In this document: piece by piece, positions 17,885-25,284 of the stretch | Layout of the letters: each line of letters starts with the position of its first letter | How positions within the stretch are numbered: the first letter of the stretch is position 1 | Assembly: GCA_964645585.1 (NCBI GenBank) | Contig: CAZYAN010000002.1 | Span: 1 to 64,000 of the forward strand | DNA from: DATGSL01 sp964645585 | GTDB lineage: Bacteria > Verrucomicrobiota > Verrucomicrobiia > Opitutales > T3Sed10-336 | Direction of reading: 5' to 3' | DNA length: 64,000 nt | Program-made: the position numbers and the translations under genes | Notes under the pieces: generated by a model | The model's input: the letters and a program-made list of their open reading frames with translations, nothing else | The model's database searches: none | Told to the model about the DNA's origin: nothing

Positions 17885-18925
17885 ATGCGCACGATTATTC
17901 ATATCGACATGGACTGCTTTTACGCGGCGATCGAGATTCGGGACAATCCGGAGCTGCAGGGCAAGCCGGTCGGCGTCGGCGGGAGCCGCGAAGGACGCGG
18001 GGTGTTGACGACCTGCAACTACGAGGCCCGCCGCTTCGGCGTCCACTCGGCGATGCCGACCTTTCTCGCGCTGAAAAAATGTCCGGATCTGATCGTCGTG
18101 CCCACCCGTTTCGATGTCTATCGCCGGGAGGCGGCAACCATTCGCGAAATCTTCCGAACCTACACGCCGCGTATCGAACCGCTCTCACTCGACGAGGCGT
18201 ATCTCGACGTCAGCGGCAACCCGCGCGGGGGCTGGAAGATCGCTTCCGAGATTCGAAAGCGAATTTTTGAGACGACCGGATTGACGGCTTCGGCCGGAAT
18301 CGGACCGAACAAACTGATCGCGAAAATCGCGAGCGATTGGAAGAAGCCAAACGGTCAGTTCGAGGTCAAAGAAGAGGAGATTGCCGGATTCATGAACGGA
18401 CTTTCGGTTCGCAAGCTTTGGGGAGTGGGACCGGTGGCGGCCGAACGACTCGAGCAGCGCGGCATCCGGACGTGCGGTCAGGTGAGCGAGACGCCGGTGG
18501 AAGATCTCATCCGGTGGTTCGGACGGTTTGGCTGGGAACTGCACGAACTGAGCCGCGGTATCGATCATCGCACGGTTGAGCCCCATCGTCCGCGCAAATC
18601 CCTGAGCACGGAACGGACATTTCCAACGGACTTGACCGATCTCCAGCAATGCCGACTCGAATTGCATCGGCTCTTTGAAGAATTGATCTCCGACCTCCGT
18701 GAACGGCGCGAGGCGCGCCCGATCGAACGCCTGTTCGTCAAAATCACCTTCGCCGATTTCTCGCGGACCTCTGTCGAGCGCGCCGGGAGTGAGCCGGTTT
18801 TGCCGGCCTACGAGGCTTTGCTCGATGAAGGGTTTCGGCGGGGCGGACAGCCTGTGCGTCTGATCGGGGTTGGCGTTCGTTTCAGCGAAGCGCGGGCCCG
18901 TCAGCTCGAATTCTCTTTTCGTTGA
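17885..18925 (+). CDS. dinB: DNA polymerase IV (DinB)
   Basis: A 346-aa Y-family translesion polymerase. Catalytic acidic residues sit in H-I-D-M-D-C-F (Asp8, with Asp10 close by) and S-L-D-E-A-Y-L-D (Asp103, Glu104). A helix-hairpin-helix region (L-W-G-V-G-P-V-A-A-E-R-L) is near residue 180, and the little-finger domain occupies about 230-340. The C-terminal Q-L-E-F-S-F is a plausible beta-clamp-binding motif. The start has a good GGAGG seven to eight bases upstream. It is divergent from glgX and convergent with the methyltransferase gene, whose 3' end it overlaps by 25 bases. Confidence 0.97.
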   Translation: MRTIIHIDMDCFYAAIEIRDNPELQGKPVGVGGSREGRGVLTTCNYEARRFGVHSAMPTFLALKKCPDLIVVPTRFDVYRREAATIREIFRTYTPRIEPLSLDEAYLDVSGNPRGGWKIASEIRKRIFETTGLTASAGIGPNKLIAKIASDWKKPNGQFEVKEEEIAGFMNGLSVRKLWGVGPVAAERLEQRGIRTCGQVSETPVEDLIRWFGRFGWELHELSRGIDHRTVEPHRPRKSLSTERTFPTDLTDLQQCRLELHRLFEELISDLRERREARPIERLFVKITFADFSRTSVERAGSEPVLPAYEALLDEGFRRGGQPVRLIGVGVRFSEARARQLEFSFR

Positions 18926-19716
18926 ATCTCGGTGGCAGCCGCAAGCTGTTCATCAATGAGCGTGCGTTGCGCACGCGGCTGGTCCGCCGGTTGGCAGACA
19001 AAGATCTCGTGACCCGGCCGCGCGATGACGGAGAATCCGCTGGATCGAAGGAGCGCCTCTGTACAGGAAAGGTTCGGCACCCACCAATTGGTCGGGTCGC
19101 CCGCAAGCTGTTTTTCGATGAACGCCATCGCTGGCCAGCCCTCGTTTCGCAGCTCAATCCGCCGGTCGAGGGGAAGGTTGTCCGGCACGTCCCCAGTGCT
19201 GTCTCCCGGCATCGTGAGTGTCTGAAAGACTAAGAGACGCCGCGTGCATTGCGAAAGGATGTCGAGCGCGAGCAGCGGATAGCGGAGGTGGTAAAAGACT
19301 CCCATGAACCAGACGAGATCAAATCTGTCGCCAGCGCGGGCGAGGTCGTAAACCTGCATTTCTCGAAATCGGACCGGACGAGGCGGATCGATTTTGCTGG
19401 CCGCCCACCGCGCCTGACGAAGGTAGCGCGGGTCGGCATCGACAGCGGTGACGTCGGCCCCGCGACGCGCGAGTTCAAAACTGTAAAAGGCGGCGTTGCA
19501 ACCGACGTCGAGGGCGGTCCAGCCGGAAAGATTCGCGGGAATATGCGGGGCAATTTCCTCCCATTTGAAGCGCGGAAAATCACCGAGCGGATGATTCGGC
19601 GCGGTTTGGACGCCGCCCGGTAGATGCAGGTTGTGAAACCAGGGGTCCAGCGCCGCGATTTCCCTCTCCAAATCGGTTGCCGGGTTTCTAAAGTCGCTTT
19701 GGAGGGTTTGCGCCAT
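18901..19716 (-). CDS. SAM-dependent methyltransferase, Rta_06860-like
   Basis: A 271-aa class I methyltransferase, last gene of the glycoconjugate operon. SAM-binding motif I is A-L-D-V-G-C-N-A-A-F-Y-S (residues ~68-79), followed by an acidic strand end A-V-D-A-D. A conserved N-terminus W-F-H-N-L-H-L-P-G-G and a middle W-F-M-G-V-F-Y-H-L-R-Y-P-L resemble the CmoB-like methyltransferases found in exopolysaccharide cassettes (from memory, TIGR04290, named after Ramlibacter Rta_06860). It is 18 bases downstream of a CgeB-like glycosyltransferase. The most likely job is O-methylation of a sugar or oligosaccharide made by the neighbouring enzymes; a tRNA role is less likely given the context. The 3' end overlaps that of dinB. 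Confidence 0.85.
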   Translation of the reverse strand: MAQTLQSDFRNPATDLEREIAALDPWFHNLHLPGGVQTAPNHPLGDFPRFKWEEIAPHIPANLSGWTALDVGCNAAFYSFELARRGADVTAVDADPRYLRQARWAASKIDPPRPVRFREMQVYDLARAGDRFDLVWFMGVFYHLRYPLLALDILSQCTRRLLVFQTLTMPGDSTGDVPDNLPLDRRIELRNEGWPAMAFIEKQLAGDPTNWWVPNLSCTEALLRSSGFSVIARPGHEIFVCQPADQPRAQRTLIDEQLAAATEIQRKENSS

Positions 19717-19734
19717 GCCAAAAGTCCCAGTTGG

Positions 19735-20862
19735 TCAGCCCGTGCGGCCCGGATATCCGGCGACAAATCCGGCGGCGGTCCGCTGGTGCCGCGTCCGTCC
19801 CTTCCGGCGCGCTTCCGCAACATATTCCTCAAGTTCGCCCGCACGATGTTTTGCGGTGTGAAAAGCCAGAACTTTCTCGCGCGCCCGCCGCCCGATCCAC
19901 CGCGCCTCAGCCGGCGCCAGTTCTCGGAGATGGTGCAGAACCTCCTCCGTCGACCGCGCGAGCAGAATCTCGCGCTCCGGCTCAAAAAACTGGTCAAGGC
20001 CCGGCCAAACATCGCTGATCACCGGCGTCCCGCACGCGGCCGCTTCGAACAGCCGCACGCTCGGTGAATGCCCCGAAGCGATCATCGCCGAGCGCGTGAT
20101 ATTTAATGTAAATCGCTGCCGGTTGTAAAAATGACGGTGCAGACCGGGAGGAAGGTGGTCGATCCGTCCGACGTTCTTCGGCCATTTAATCGTATCCGGA
20201 TACTGAGGACCGGCCACGTTGAAACGGCCTTGCTGCCATGCGCTGGCCGAATGGAGCAAAAGCCGCTCGAGCGCCGGCTGGCGATCCTCGCTGTACGTAC
20301 CCATGTAGCCGAGGTCGATATCGCGCGCGGTCTCGTCCGGGTAATACAAATCCGGATCAACCGAACAATACAGCGGCCGCGCCAGCGGCGAGCCGAACTT
20401 TTCTTGGAGAATCTCAAGGACCGGCCCTCCGGAAAACGACAAGTAAAGATCGTAGCGCGGGATCTGTTCAGGCTGAAGGTAGTCGCACTCGTTCCGTTCG
20501 AGCCGTGCGAGTGTCACCGGTGTATCGATATCGTAGAACGCAATGATTCCGGAGGCCTGACCAAGAACCCATTCTCCCACGCGAATGCCCTCGGGCACAT
20601 ACGACCCGACGATAACAACGTCGGACTCCGCGACGAATTTGGAGAAACGGTCCCGCAGCTCGTCGAGCGATTGATAAAGTAAAGTCCGTCCGAACGGAGG
20701 GACCGGCAGGTCGCGATTTTCCGCATACCACGGAACGTCGCGCTCCAGGAACGTGACGTCATGGCCGTTTTTGACCAGTTCCCGGACGAGTCCTCGGTAG
20801 GTCGTCGCGTGTCCGTTCCCCCAAGATGAGGTGATCGAGAGTCCAAGCAAAATGATCTTCAT
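19735..20862 (-). CDS. CgeB-like glycosyltransferase, copy 1
   Basis: A 375-aa GT-B-fold glycosyltransferase. The ATG at 20862 gives M-K-I-I-L-L-G-L-S at the start of a Rossmann half; the frame extends upstream without conserved sequence. The N-terminal half has S-S-W-G-N-G-H-A-T-T-Y-R-G-L followed by N-G-H-D-V-T-F-L-E. The C-terminal half carries the CgeB-type glycosyltransferase (Glyco_trans_1_2) core, S-V-R-L-F-E-A-A-A-C-G-T-P-V-I-S-D, with the Glu that binds the nucleotide sugar. It is one of three tandem paralogues and starts one base after the end of the copy upstream. CgeB of Bacillus modifies the spore surface; here the acceptor is unknown. Confidence 0.87.
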   Translation of the reverse strand: MKIILLGLSITSSWGNGHATTYRGLVRELVKNGHDVTFLERDVPWYAENRDLPVPPFGRTLLYQSLDELRDRFSKFVAESDVVIVGSYVPEGIRVGEWVLGQASGIIAFYDIDTPVTLARLERNECDYLQPEQIPRYDLYLSFSGGPVLEILQEKFGSPLARPLYCSVDPDLYYPDETARDIDLGYMGTYSEDRQPALERLLLHSASAWQQGRFNVAGPQYPDTIKWPKNVGRIDHLPPGLHRHFYNRQRFTLNITRSAMIASGHSPSVRLFEAAACGTPVISDVWPGLDQFFEPEREILLARSTEEVLHHLRELAPAEARWIGRRAREKVLAFHTAKHRAGELEEYVAEARRKGRTRHQRTAAGFVAGYPGRTG

Positions 20863-20863
20863 A

Positions 20864-22042
20864 TTACACCGATTGCTTCCTGGATGGGCTTCGCGCGCGG
20901 CGATCGCCGCGGGACCGAACCGTCGCGGGCCGCGCTTTCGCGGGTTTTGGCGGAGCAGGGGGTGAAGGCGTTCGAAGATGGGTGAGGATCCTTTCCATCT
21001 CCTTGGCCCGGTGACTGTAGGTGTGTTCACGCAGAACCCGGCGCCGAGCGGCCTCGCCAATCTCGCGAGCCTTTTCAGGCGACAGAGCGCGCAGGATCCG
21101 CGCCACCTCACGGCCGCTGGAAGCGACGAGACATTCCTGGCCCGGGTTGAGAAACAATTCGACGCCTTCCCATTCGTCCGTGATCAGACACGCCGCCGCG
21201 CCGGCCGCTTCGAACACTCGCGTCGCGGGCGAAAATCCGACACGCGCCATGCCTTCTCGAAGAACATTGAGGACCGCTCGCGGGGTCGAGTTGAAGGCAT
21301 TATGGTCATTGGTATAGAGATGACCGACGTAACGGATGTTCGGCTGGTCGAGGAAACCAGCCTCCCAGCCGCTGCCAGCGAGGACAAACGTCTCCTTTGG
21401 CAACTCGGTCGCCGCGGCATGAAAAAATTCCTTTACGCGCTCTTCGCGATCCGGGAGACGATTGGCGACGAAGCCGAGGGCTCCGCGAAAACGAATATCG
21501 GGAGGCGCCGGATAATGTGTTTTCGGGTCGAGCGCGTTATAGATAGGCGTGCAATCGCGTGCGCCAAACGATCGGTAGGCCCGGACAACCGGATCGCCGC
21601 CGCCGTAGGTTAGAATCGTGTCGTATTCCGGCACCAGCGACCGGAACGGATCGTCCGGGTTCTTCCTGAGCCGGTCGAGTGTCGCCGGAGCGTCGACATC
21701 GAGAAAAACGACCGCTCGATTCACGGTCTTTAGTTCTAGAACCGCTTTCTCCAGCAGTTCGTCAAAGGCGCCGACACCGCTGGCTTTGATAATAACATCG
21801 GCCGCGGCGCCAGCCGCCACGGCTTGGCGGACATCTCGCTCCGTTTTTGCCCCATACAGAACGCAGTTCGCGTAAGGAACGCTGTCGAGATCGCGATGCT
21901 TTTGCCGGTCGAGAATGTCCGGCTCATAAAACGTAATTGTGTGACCCCTGCGATGAAGCGCCTGGATCAGTCCGCGATAGTAAGTGGCCGCGCCGTTCCA
22001 GTAGGCGGAAACGAGACTGGATCCATAAACACTGATTCTCAT
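20864..22042 (-). CDS. CgeB-like glycosyltransferase, copy 2
   Basis: A 392-aa paralogue of its two neighbours, starting at ATG 22042 (M-R-I-S-V-Y-G-S-S). The N-terminal block Y-W-N-G-A-A-T-Y-Y-R-G-L and R-G-H-T-I-T-F-Y-E-P-D matches copies 1 and 3. The C-terminal donor-binding block is S-P-A-T-R-V-F-E-A-A-G-A-A-A-C-L-I-T-D-E. An extra basic, proline-rich tail of ~40 residues follows residue ~350 and is not seen in the other copies. The gene begins 11 bases after copy 3 ends. Three retained paralogues suggest successive sugar additions with different donors or acceptors. Confidence 0.86.
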   Translation of the reverse strand: MRISVYGSSLVSAYWNGAATYYRGLIQALHRRGHTITFYEPDILDRQKHRDLDSVPYANCVLYGAKTERDVRQAVAAGAAADVIIKASGVGAFDELLEKAVLELKTVNRAVVFLDVDAPATLDRLRKNPDDPFRSLVPEYDTILTYGGGDPVVRAYRSFGARDCTPIYNALDPKTHYPAPPDIRFRGALGFVANRLPDREERVKEFFHAAATELPKETFVLAGSGWEAGFLDQPNIRYVGHLYTNDHNAFNSTPRAVLNVLREGMARVGFSPATRVFEAAGAAACLITDEWEGVELFLNPGQECLVASSGREVARILRALSPEKAREIGEAARRRVLREHTYSHRAKEMERILTHLRTPSPPAPPKPAKARPATVRSRGDRRARSPSRKQSV

Positions 22043-22053
22043 GACGGATCGGT

Positions 22054-23166
22054 TCAAGACGCGACCGCGGCAACAGACGACGGGAGCCCGAGGCGATCTC
22101 CGATGGCGAGCAGTTCGTCGACCCGGTGCGCACACGTGTGGCGCTCAAGGATGGTTTGCCTTCCGCGTTCAGCCATTTCGCGAGCAAAATCCTGGTCGTT
22201 CAGGATCGTCCAAAGGTGCTCTTTTACTTCGTCGCCATTTCTCGCGATGAGAAAGTCGCCCGGACGAAACAGTTCTTCGCTGTCTTCCCACGGCGACGAG
22301 ATCAACGGGATTCCGCAAGCCAATGCTTCAAATGGACGTATCGTCGGAATGCCCGGCAAGCTTTCCGTGTACGGCCGGCGCGGAATGTGGAGCGTTGCGC
22401 AAAAATTGGCGAAGACTTCAGGCGCGCGGTAATTCGGAAGCCAGCCGCCGTATTCGATGTCGGCCTTGTTCAAAGCGTCGCGAGCCGCCTGCGGATAACG
22501 TACACCGTAGGCACGGGCTTTGATTCCCGAATCAGCGACCGGGCGCAGAAAAAACTCCTGAATCTCCGCGGTTCTCTCTTCGTCTCCCCAGTTGCCGATC
22601 CAGACGAGATCTCCTTCGAGACGTTCGCGCTCTCGCGGATAAAAAACACGTGTGTCGGCAGCCTCGTGCCAAGTCCAAACGCGATCCGACCAGCCCCGCG
22701 AACGGTAGATTTTCCGGATGGCTTCCCCGTACACAAGCACTCCGTCGTAGTGACGCAACGCTTTCCACGGAAGTGTCTCCGGCGCCGTGACTGACCGATG
22801 ATGCGTATCATGAAAGAGGAGACGCACGTTCTTCAACCGGTGACGAAACTGCCCAATTCTTTCCACGACTTCGCGGTCGTTCCATTCATGAACGATCACT
22901 AAATCGGCATCCTCAAGCAGTTCCGGCTGGAGTGTGTCCGCATCGTAGAACGTACTTGCAATGTCCGGGTACGCCTCGCGAACCATCCGCAGCGGCGCTT
23001 CGCCGTGTTCACTTACAAGATTCCGCAGGCTCCAGTTATTTCGCGGTTCAAAGATTGCCACGTCATGACCGCGCCTTTTGAGTTCCGTCGCGTATCCGCG
23101 AAGGAAGTGCGCGTTCCCGTGGTTCCAGTCGGAAAGCAGGGATTGATAAAACAGTACGATTCGCAT
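22054..23166 (-). CDS. CgeB-like glycosyltransferase, copy 3
   Basis: A 370-aa GT-B-type enzyme starting M-R-I-V-L-F-Y-Q-S-L. Its N-terminal block W-N-H-G-N-A-H-F-L-R-G-Y and R-G-H-D-V-A-I-F-E aligns with the two following genes, and its C-terminal block is I-R-P-F-E-A-L-A-C-G-I-P-L-I-S-S. The first ~104 bases lie inside the 3' end of the GT4 gene in another frame, an unusually long same-strand overlap. The start is supported because the Rossmann beta-strand begins immediately at the ATG, so the overlap appears genuine unless the upstream gene is really shorter. Confidence 0.86.
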   Translation of the reverse strand: MRIVLFYQSLLSDWNHGNAHFLRGYATELKRRGHDVAIFEPRNNWSLRNLVSEHGEAPLRMVREAYPDIASTFYDADTLQPELLEDADLVIVHEWNDREVVERIGQFRHRLKNVRLLFHDTHHRSVTAPETLPWKALRHYDGVLVYGEAIRKIYRSRGWSDRVWTWHEAADTRVFYPRERERLEGDLVWIGNWGDEERTAEIQEFFLRPVADSGIKARAYGVRYPQAARDALNKADIEYGGWLPNYRAPEVFANFCATLHIPRRPYTESLPGIPTIRPFEALACGIPLISSPWEDSEELFRPGDFLIARNGDEVKEHLWTILNDQDFAREMAERGRQTILERHTCAHRVDELLAIGDRLGLPSSVAAVAS

Positions 23167-24274
23167 GATACATTCCTTGGTTTTCGAGGAGTGACCGGTA
23201 GGCGTCGAGATAGCCGCGGGTCATTTGGTTGAGGGTGAAAAACTGGGCGTGCTCACGTGCGCGCAGTGCGCAGCGATCGCGCAGCCTTGGGTTCTCGATC
23301 AGACGTTGCAGTGTTTTTCGCCACGCGATTCTATCGTCCGGCGGCACGAAGACGGCGGATGTCCCCCAGATTTCGCGCAGGCTGGGAATGTCGCCCAGCA
23401 CAAGGGCACACCCGGACAACGCCGCTTCGAGGGCAGTGAGTCCGAACGGTTCGTATCGCGCGGGCAGCGCGTAGATCGAGGCACTCGCAAGGCGAGCGGC
23501 GACGTCGGTCGGCGACAGCGGCCCGAGCAGATGAAGGTTCTGCGGAAACGTTCGGCTGCCGTTCGGATGCGCGGTGTCGCCCGCCGCTTCGATTGGCCAG
23601 GCCAGGCGCGGCGCAATCTCGTTGAGCAGCGCGATATTCTTCGCCTCATCCCAGAGCCGTCCGCAGGAAAAGATCACTGACGCTTTGTTCGCAGGCTGAA
23701 AGAGCTCGGCGCGCCGCCCATTGGGGATCACACGACCGTTCCAAAAAGTATTTCCATAATGAATACGAGCCGCACGCAGCATGCTTCGGCTCGGTGCCGT
23801 GACGAGATCGGCCGCTCGCAGGCCAAGGCGGACTCTGCGTTTGTATTCCCGCCATCGCCGTTCAGGCGGCGGCAGCTTTCGAACCGCTTCAAACCAGGAG
23901 AAAACACAGGAGTGCGCGGTGACGAGAACCGGGCGGTTCCACGGCAAGGCGGCGTGGGCGTACCCGTTGAGGTGAAGGAGATCGGGTTCGAACTCACCGC
24001 CGATCGTCAGAAGCCATTCGCCGGCGCGATCGACGTCGCTCCACGGATCATCCATCCACTCGAGTTTGAAGTCGCTTTCATACAACGTCACGTTCCGGAG
24101 CGCCTCGACCTGTGTGCGCTGCCGCGTTGTCAGCTGTCTGCCCATGGTCGCTAGCGCAAACTCCACATTCGAGCCTTCCATGCCTTCGATGAGGTCGATA
24201 CAGAAGGTCCAGACGCCGCCGATCGGGTCGGCCGTCATCAAAATTCGAAGCGGTTTTGGCGGCGCGGCGATCAT
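23063..24274 (-). CDS. Glycosyltransferase family 4 protein
   Basis: A 403-aa retaining-type GT-B enzyme. The N-terminal half begins L-R-I-L-M-T-A-D-P-I-G-G-V-W-T-F, the glycogen-synthase-like glycine loop. The C-terminal half has V-I-P-N-G, F-S-C-G-R-L-W-D-E-A-K-N and A-R-Y-E-P-F-G-L-T-A-L-E-A-A-L-S-G, the E-x7-E donor-binding motif of GT4. The last ~35 residues overlap the start of the next gene and look unlike the family end, so a late frameshift that moved the stop codon is possible. It sits between the dehydrogenase and the CgeB-like trio, 19 bases after the former. Confidence 0.88.
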   Translation of the reverse strand: MIAAPPKPLRILMTADPIGGVWTFCIDLIEGMEGSNVEFALATMGRQLTTRQRTQVEALRNVTLYESDFKLEWMDDPWSDVDRAGEWLLTIGGEFEPDLLHLNGYAHAALPWNRPVLVTAHSCVFSWFEAVRKLPPPERRWREYKRRVRLGLRAADLVTAPSRSMLRAARIHYGNTFWNGRVIPNGRRAELFQPANKASVIFSCGRLWDEAKNIALLNEIAPRLAWPIEAAGDTAHPNGSRTFPQNLHLLGPLSPTDVAARLASASIYALPARYEPFGLTALEAALSGCALVLGDIPSLREIWGTSAVFVPPDDRIAWRKTLQRLIENPRLRDRCALRAREHAQFFTLNQMTRGYLDAYRSLLENQGMYHANRTVLSIPAFRLEPRERALPSRIRDGTQKARS

Positions 24275-24293
24275 GGCTTGCGGGAAACGGCAT

Positions 24294-25268
24294 TCACGGG
24301 AAGGTCAGGCAGGCTTTGAGAAAATTGCTGGGCCGGTCATGCATGCAGGTGAAAGCTTCATTGAGCTGCTCCAGACGAAATCGGTGCGTGATTAAGGGAG
24401 CCGGATCGAGTCGGCCGGCCGCGACGGCGTCGAGCGCTTCGCGAAGGCCGGTTACGTATTGTTTCGGCTCTCGTTCATGGGCATTGATAACATCGAGCCC
24501 CCGCCAGTTCCAAAGCTGCATGTTCACCTGCCGCGGACCGTCCTGATGGTACCCGGCAACGACCAGTCTTCCGCGCGTGCGGGTCAGCTCCGCCGCCAGA
24601 TCGAGCGGCGCGGCCAGTCCGGTCGCCTCGATCACGACATCGCAGAGCGCTCCTCCGTTGGCCGCCTTGACCGCTTCGATCACGGCGGCGCGATCCTCGG
24701 TCAGTGGAAAGGTCGCGGTCGCGCCGGCCGCGGCCGCGCGATCGAGTGCGAACTGGCGTCGTGAGATAGCGAATACACGCGCTCCGTTACGAGCCGCGAG
24801 ACTCGTCAGCAAAGAGCCGAGAAAACCGATCCCGACGATCGCCACGGATTGACCCGCTGCAATCGCGGCGCGCCGATAGACGTTAATCGCGCACGCGAGC
24901 GGTTCGCCCGGGCAGGGAGCGCCGTTGATCCATGACGGCAGCGGCACAACGGCGGTTTCCGGCGCGACATCATACTCAGCAAACGCGTTGTATGACAGGA
25001 GAGCGACGCGGTCGCCGGGGCGAATCGCGGTCACATTGGATCCGATTGCGTCCACAGTGCCCCATCCTTCGTGACCGGGGGCGCCTGGCTTGAATGGATA
25101 GGTGAACCACGGCCGTCCCTCCCAAACCGGGAGATTGGATCCGCAGACGCCGCATCCCTCCATTCGGACACGTACTTCCGCGGGTCCGGGATCGGGAGTG
25201 GCAACCGATTCGATCCGAATTGTTTTCGGTCCGATGATTACAGCGGCAAGCATGTTTGTAGCGGTCAT
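24294..25268 (-). CDS. Medium-chain alcohol dehydrogenase-like protein
   Basis: A 324-aa zinc-type MDR family protein. It has the catalytic zinc half-site G-C-G-V-C-G-S-N, then G-H-E-G-W-G, the G-D-R-V segment, and a nucleotide fold with V-G-I-G-F-L-G-S. The four-cysteine structural zinc lobe is missing, which shortens it relative to classic alcohol dehydrogenases (~350 aa). Spacing to the fusion gene upstream is 16 bases. In this operon it probably oxidises or reduces a sugar or sugar-nucleotide intermediate; the substrate cannot be read from sequence. Confidence 0.87.
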   Translation of the reverse strand: MTATNMLAAVIIGPKTIRIESVATPDPGPAEVRVRMEGCGVCGSNLPVWEGRPWFTYPFKPGAPGHEGWGTVDAIGSNVTAIRPGDRVALLSYNAFAEYDVAPETAVVPLPSWINGAPCPGEPLACAINVYRRAAIAAGQSVAIVGIGFLGSLLTSLAARNGARVFAISRRQFALDRAAAAGATATFPLTEDRAAVIEAVKAANGGALCDVVIEATGLAAPLDLAAELTRTRGRLVVAGYHQDGPRQVNMQLWNWRGLDVINAHEREPKQYVTGLREALDAVAAGRLDPAPLITHRFRLEQLNEAFTCMHDRPSNFLKACLTFP

Positions 25269-25284
25269 GAGGGTCAGAAGGATT

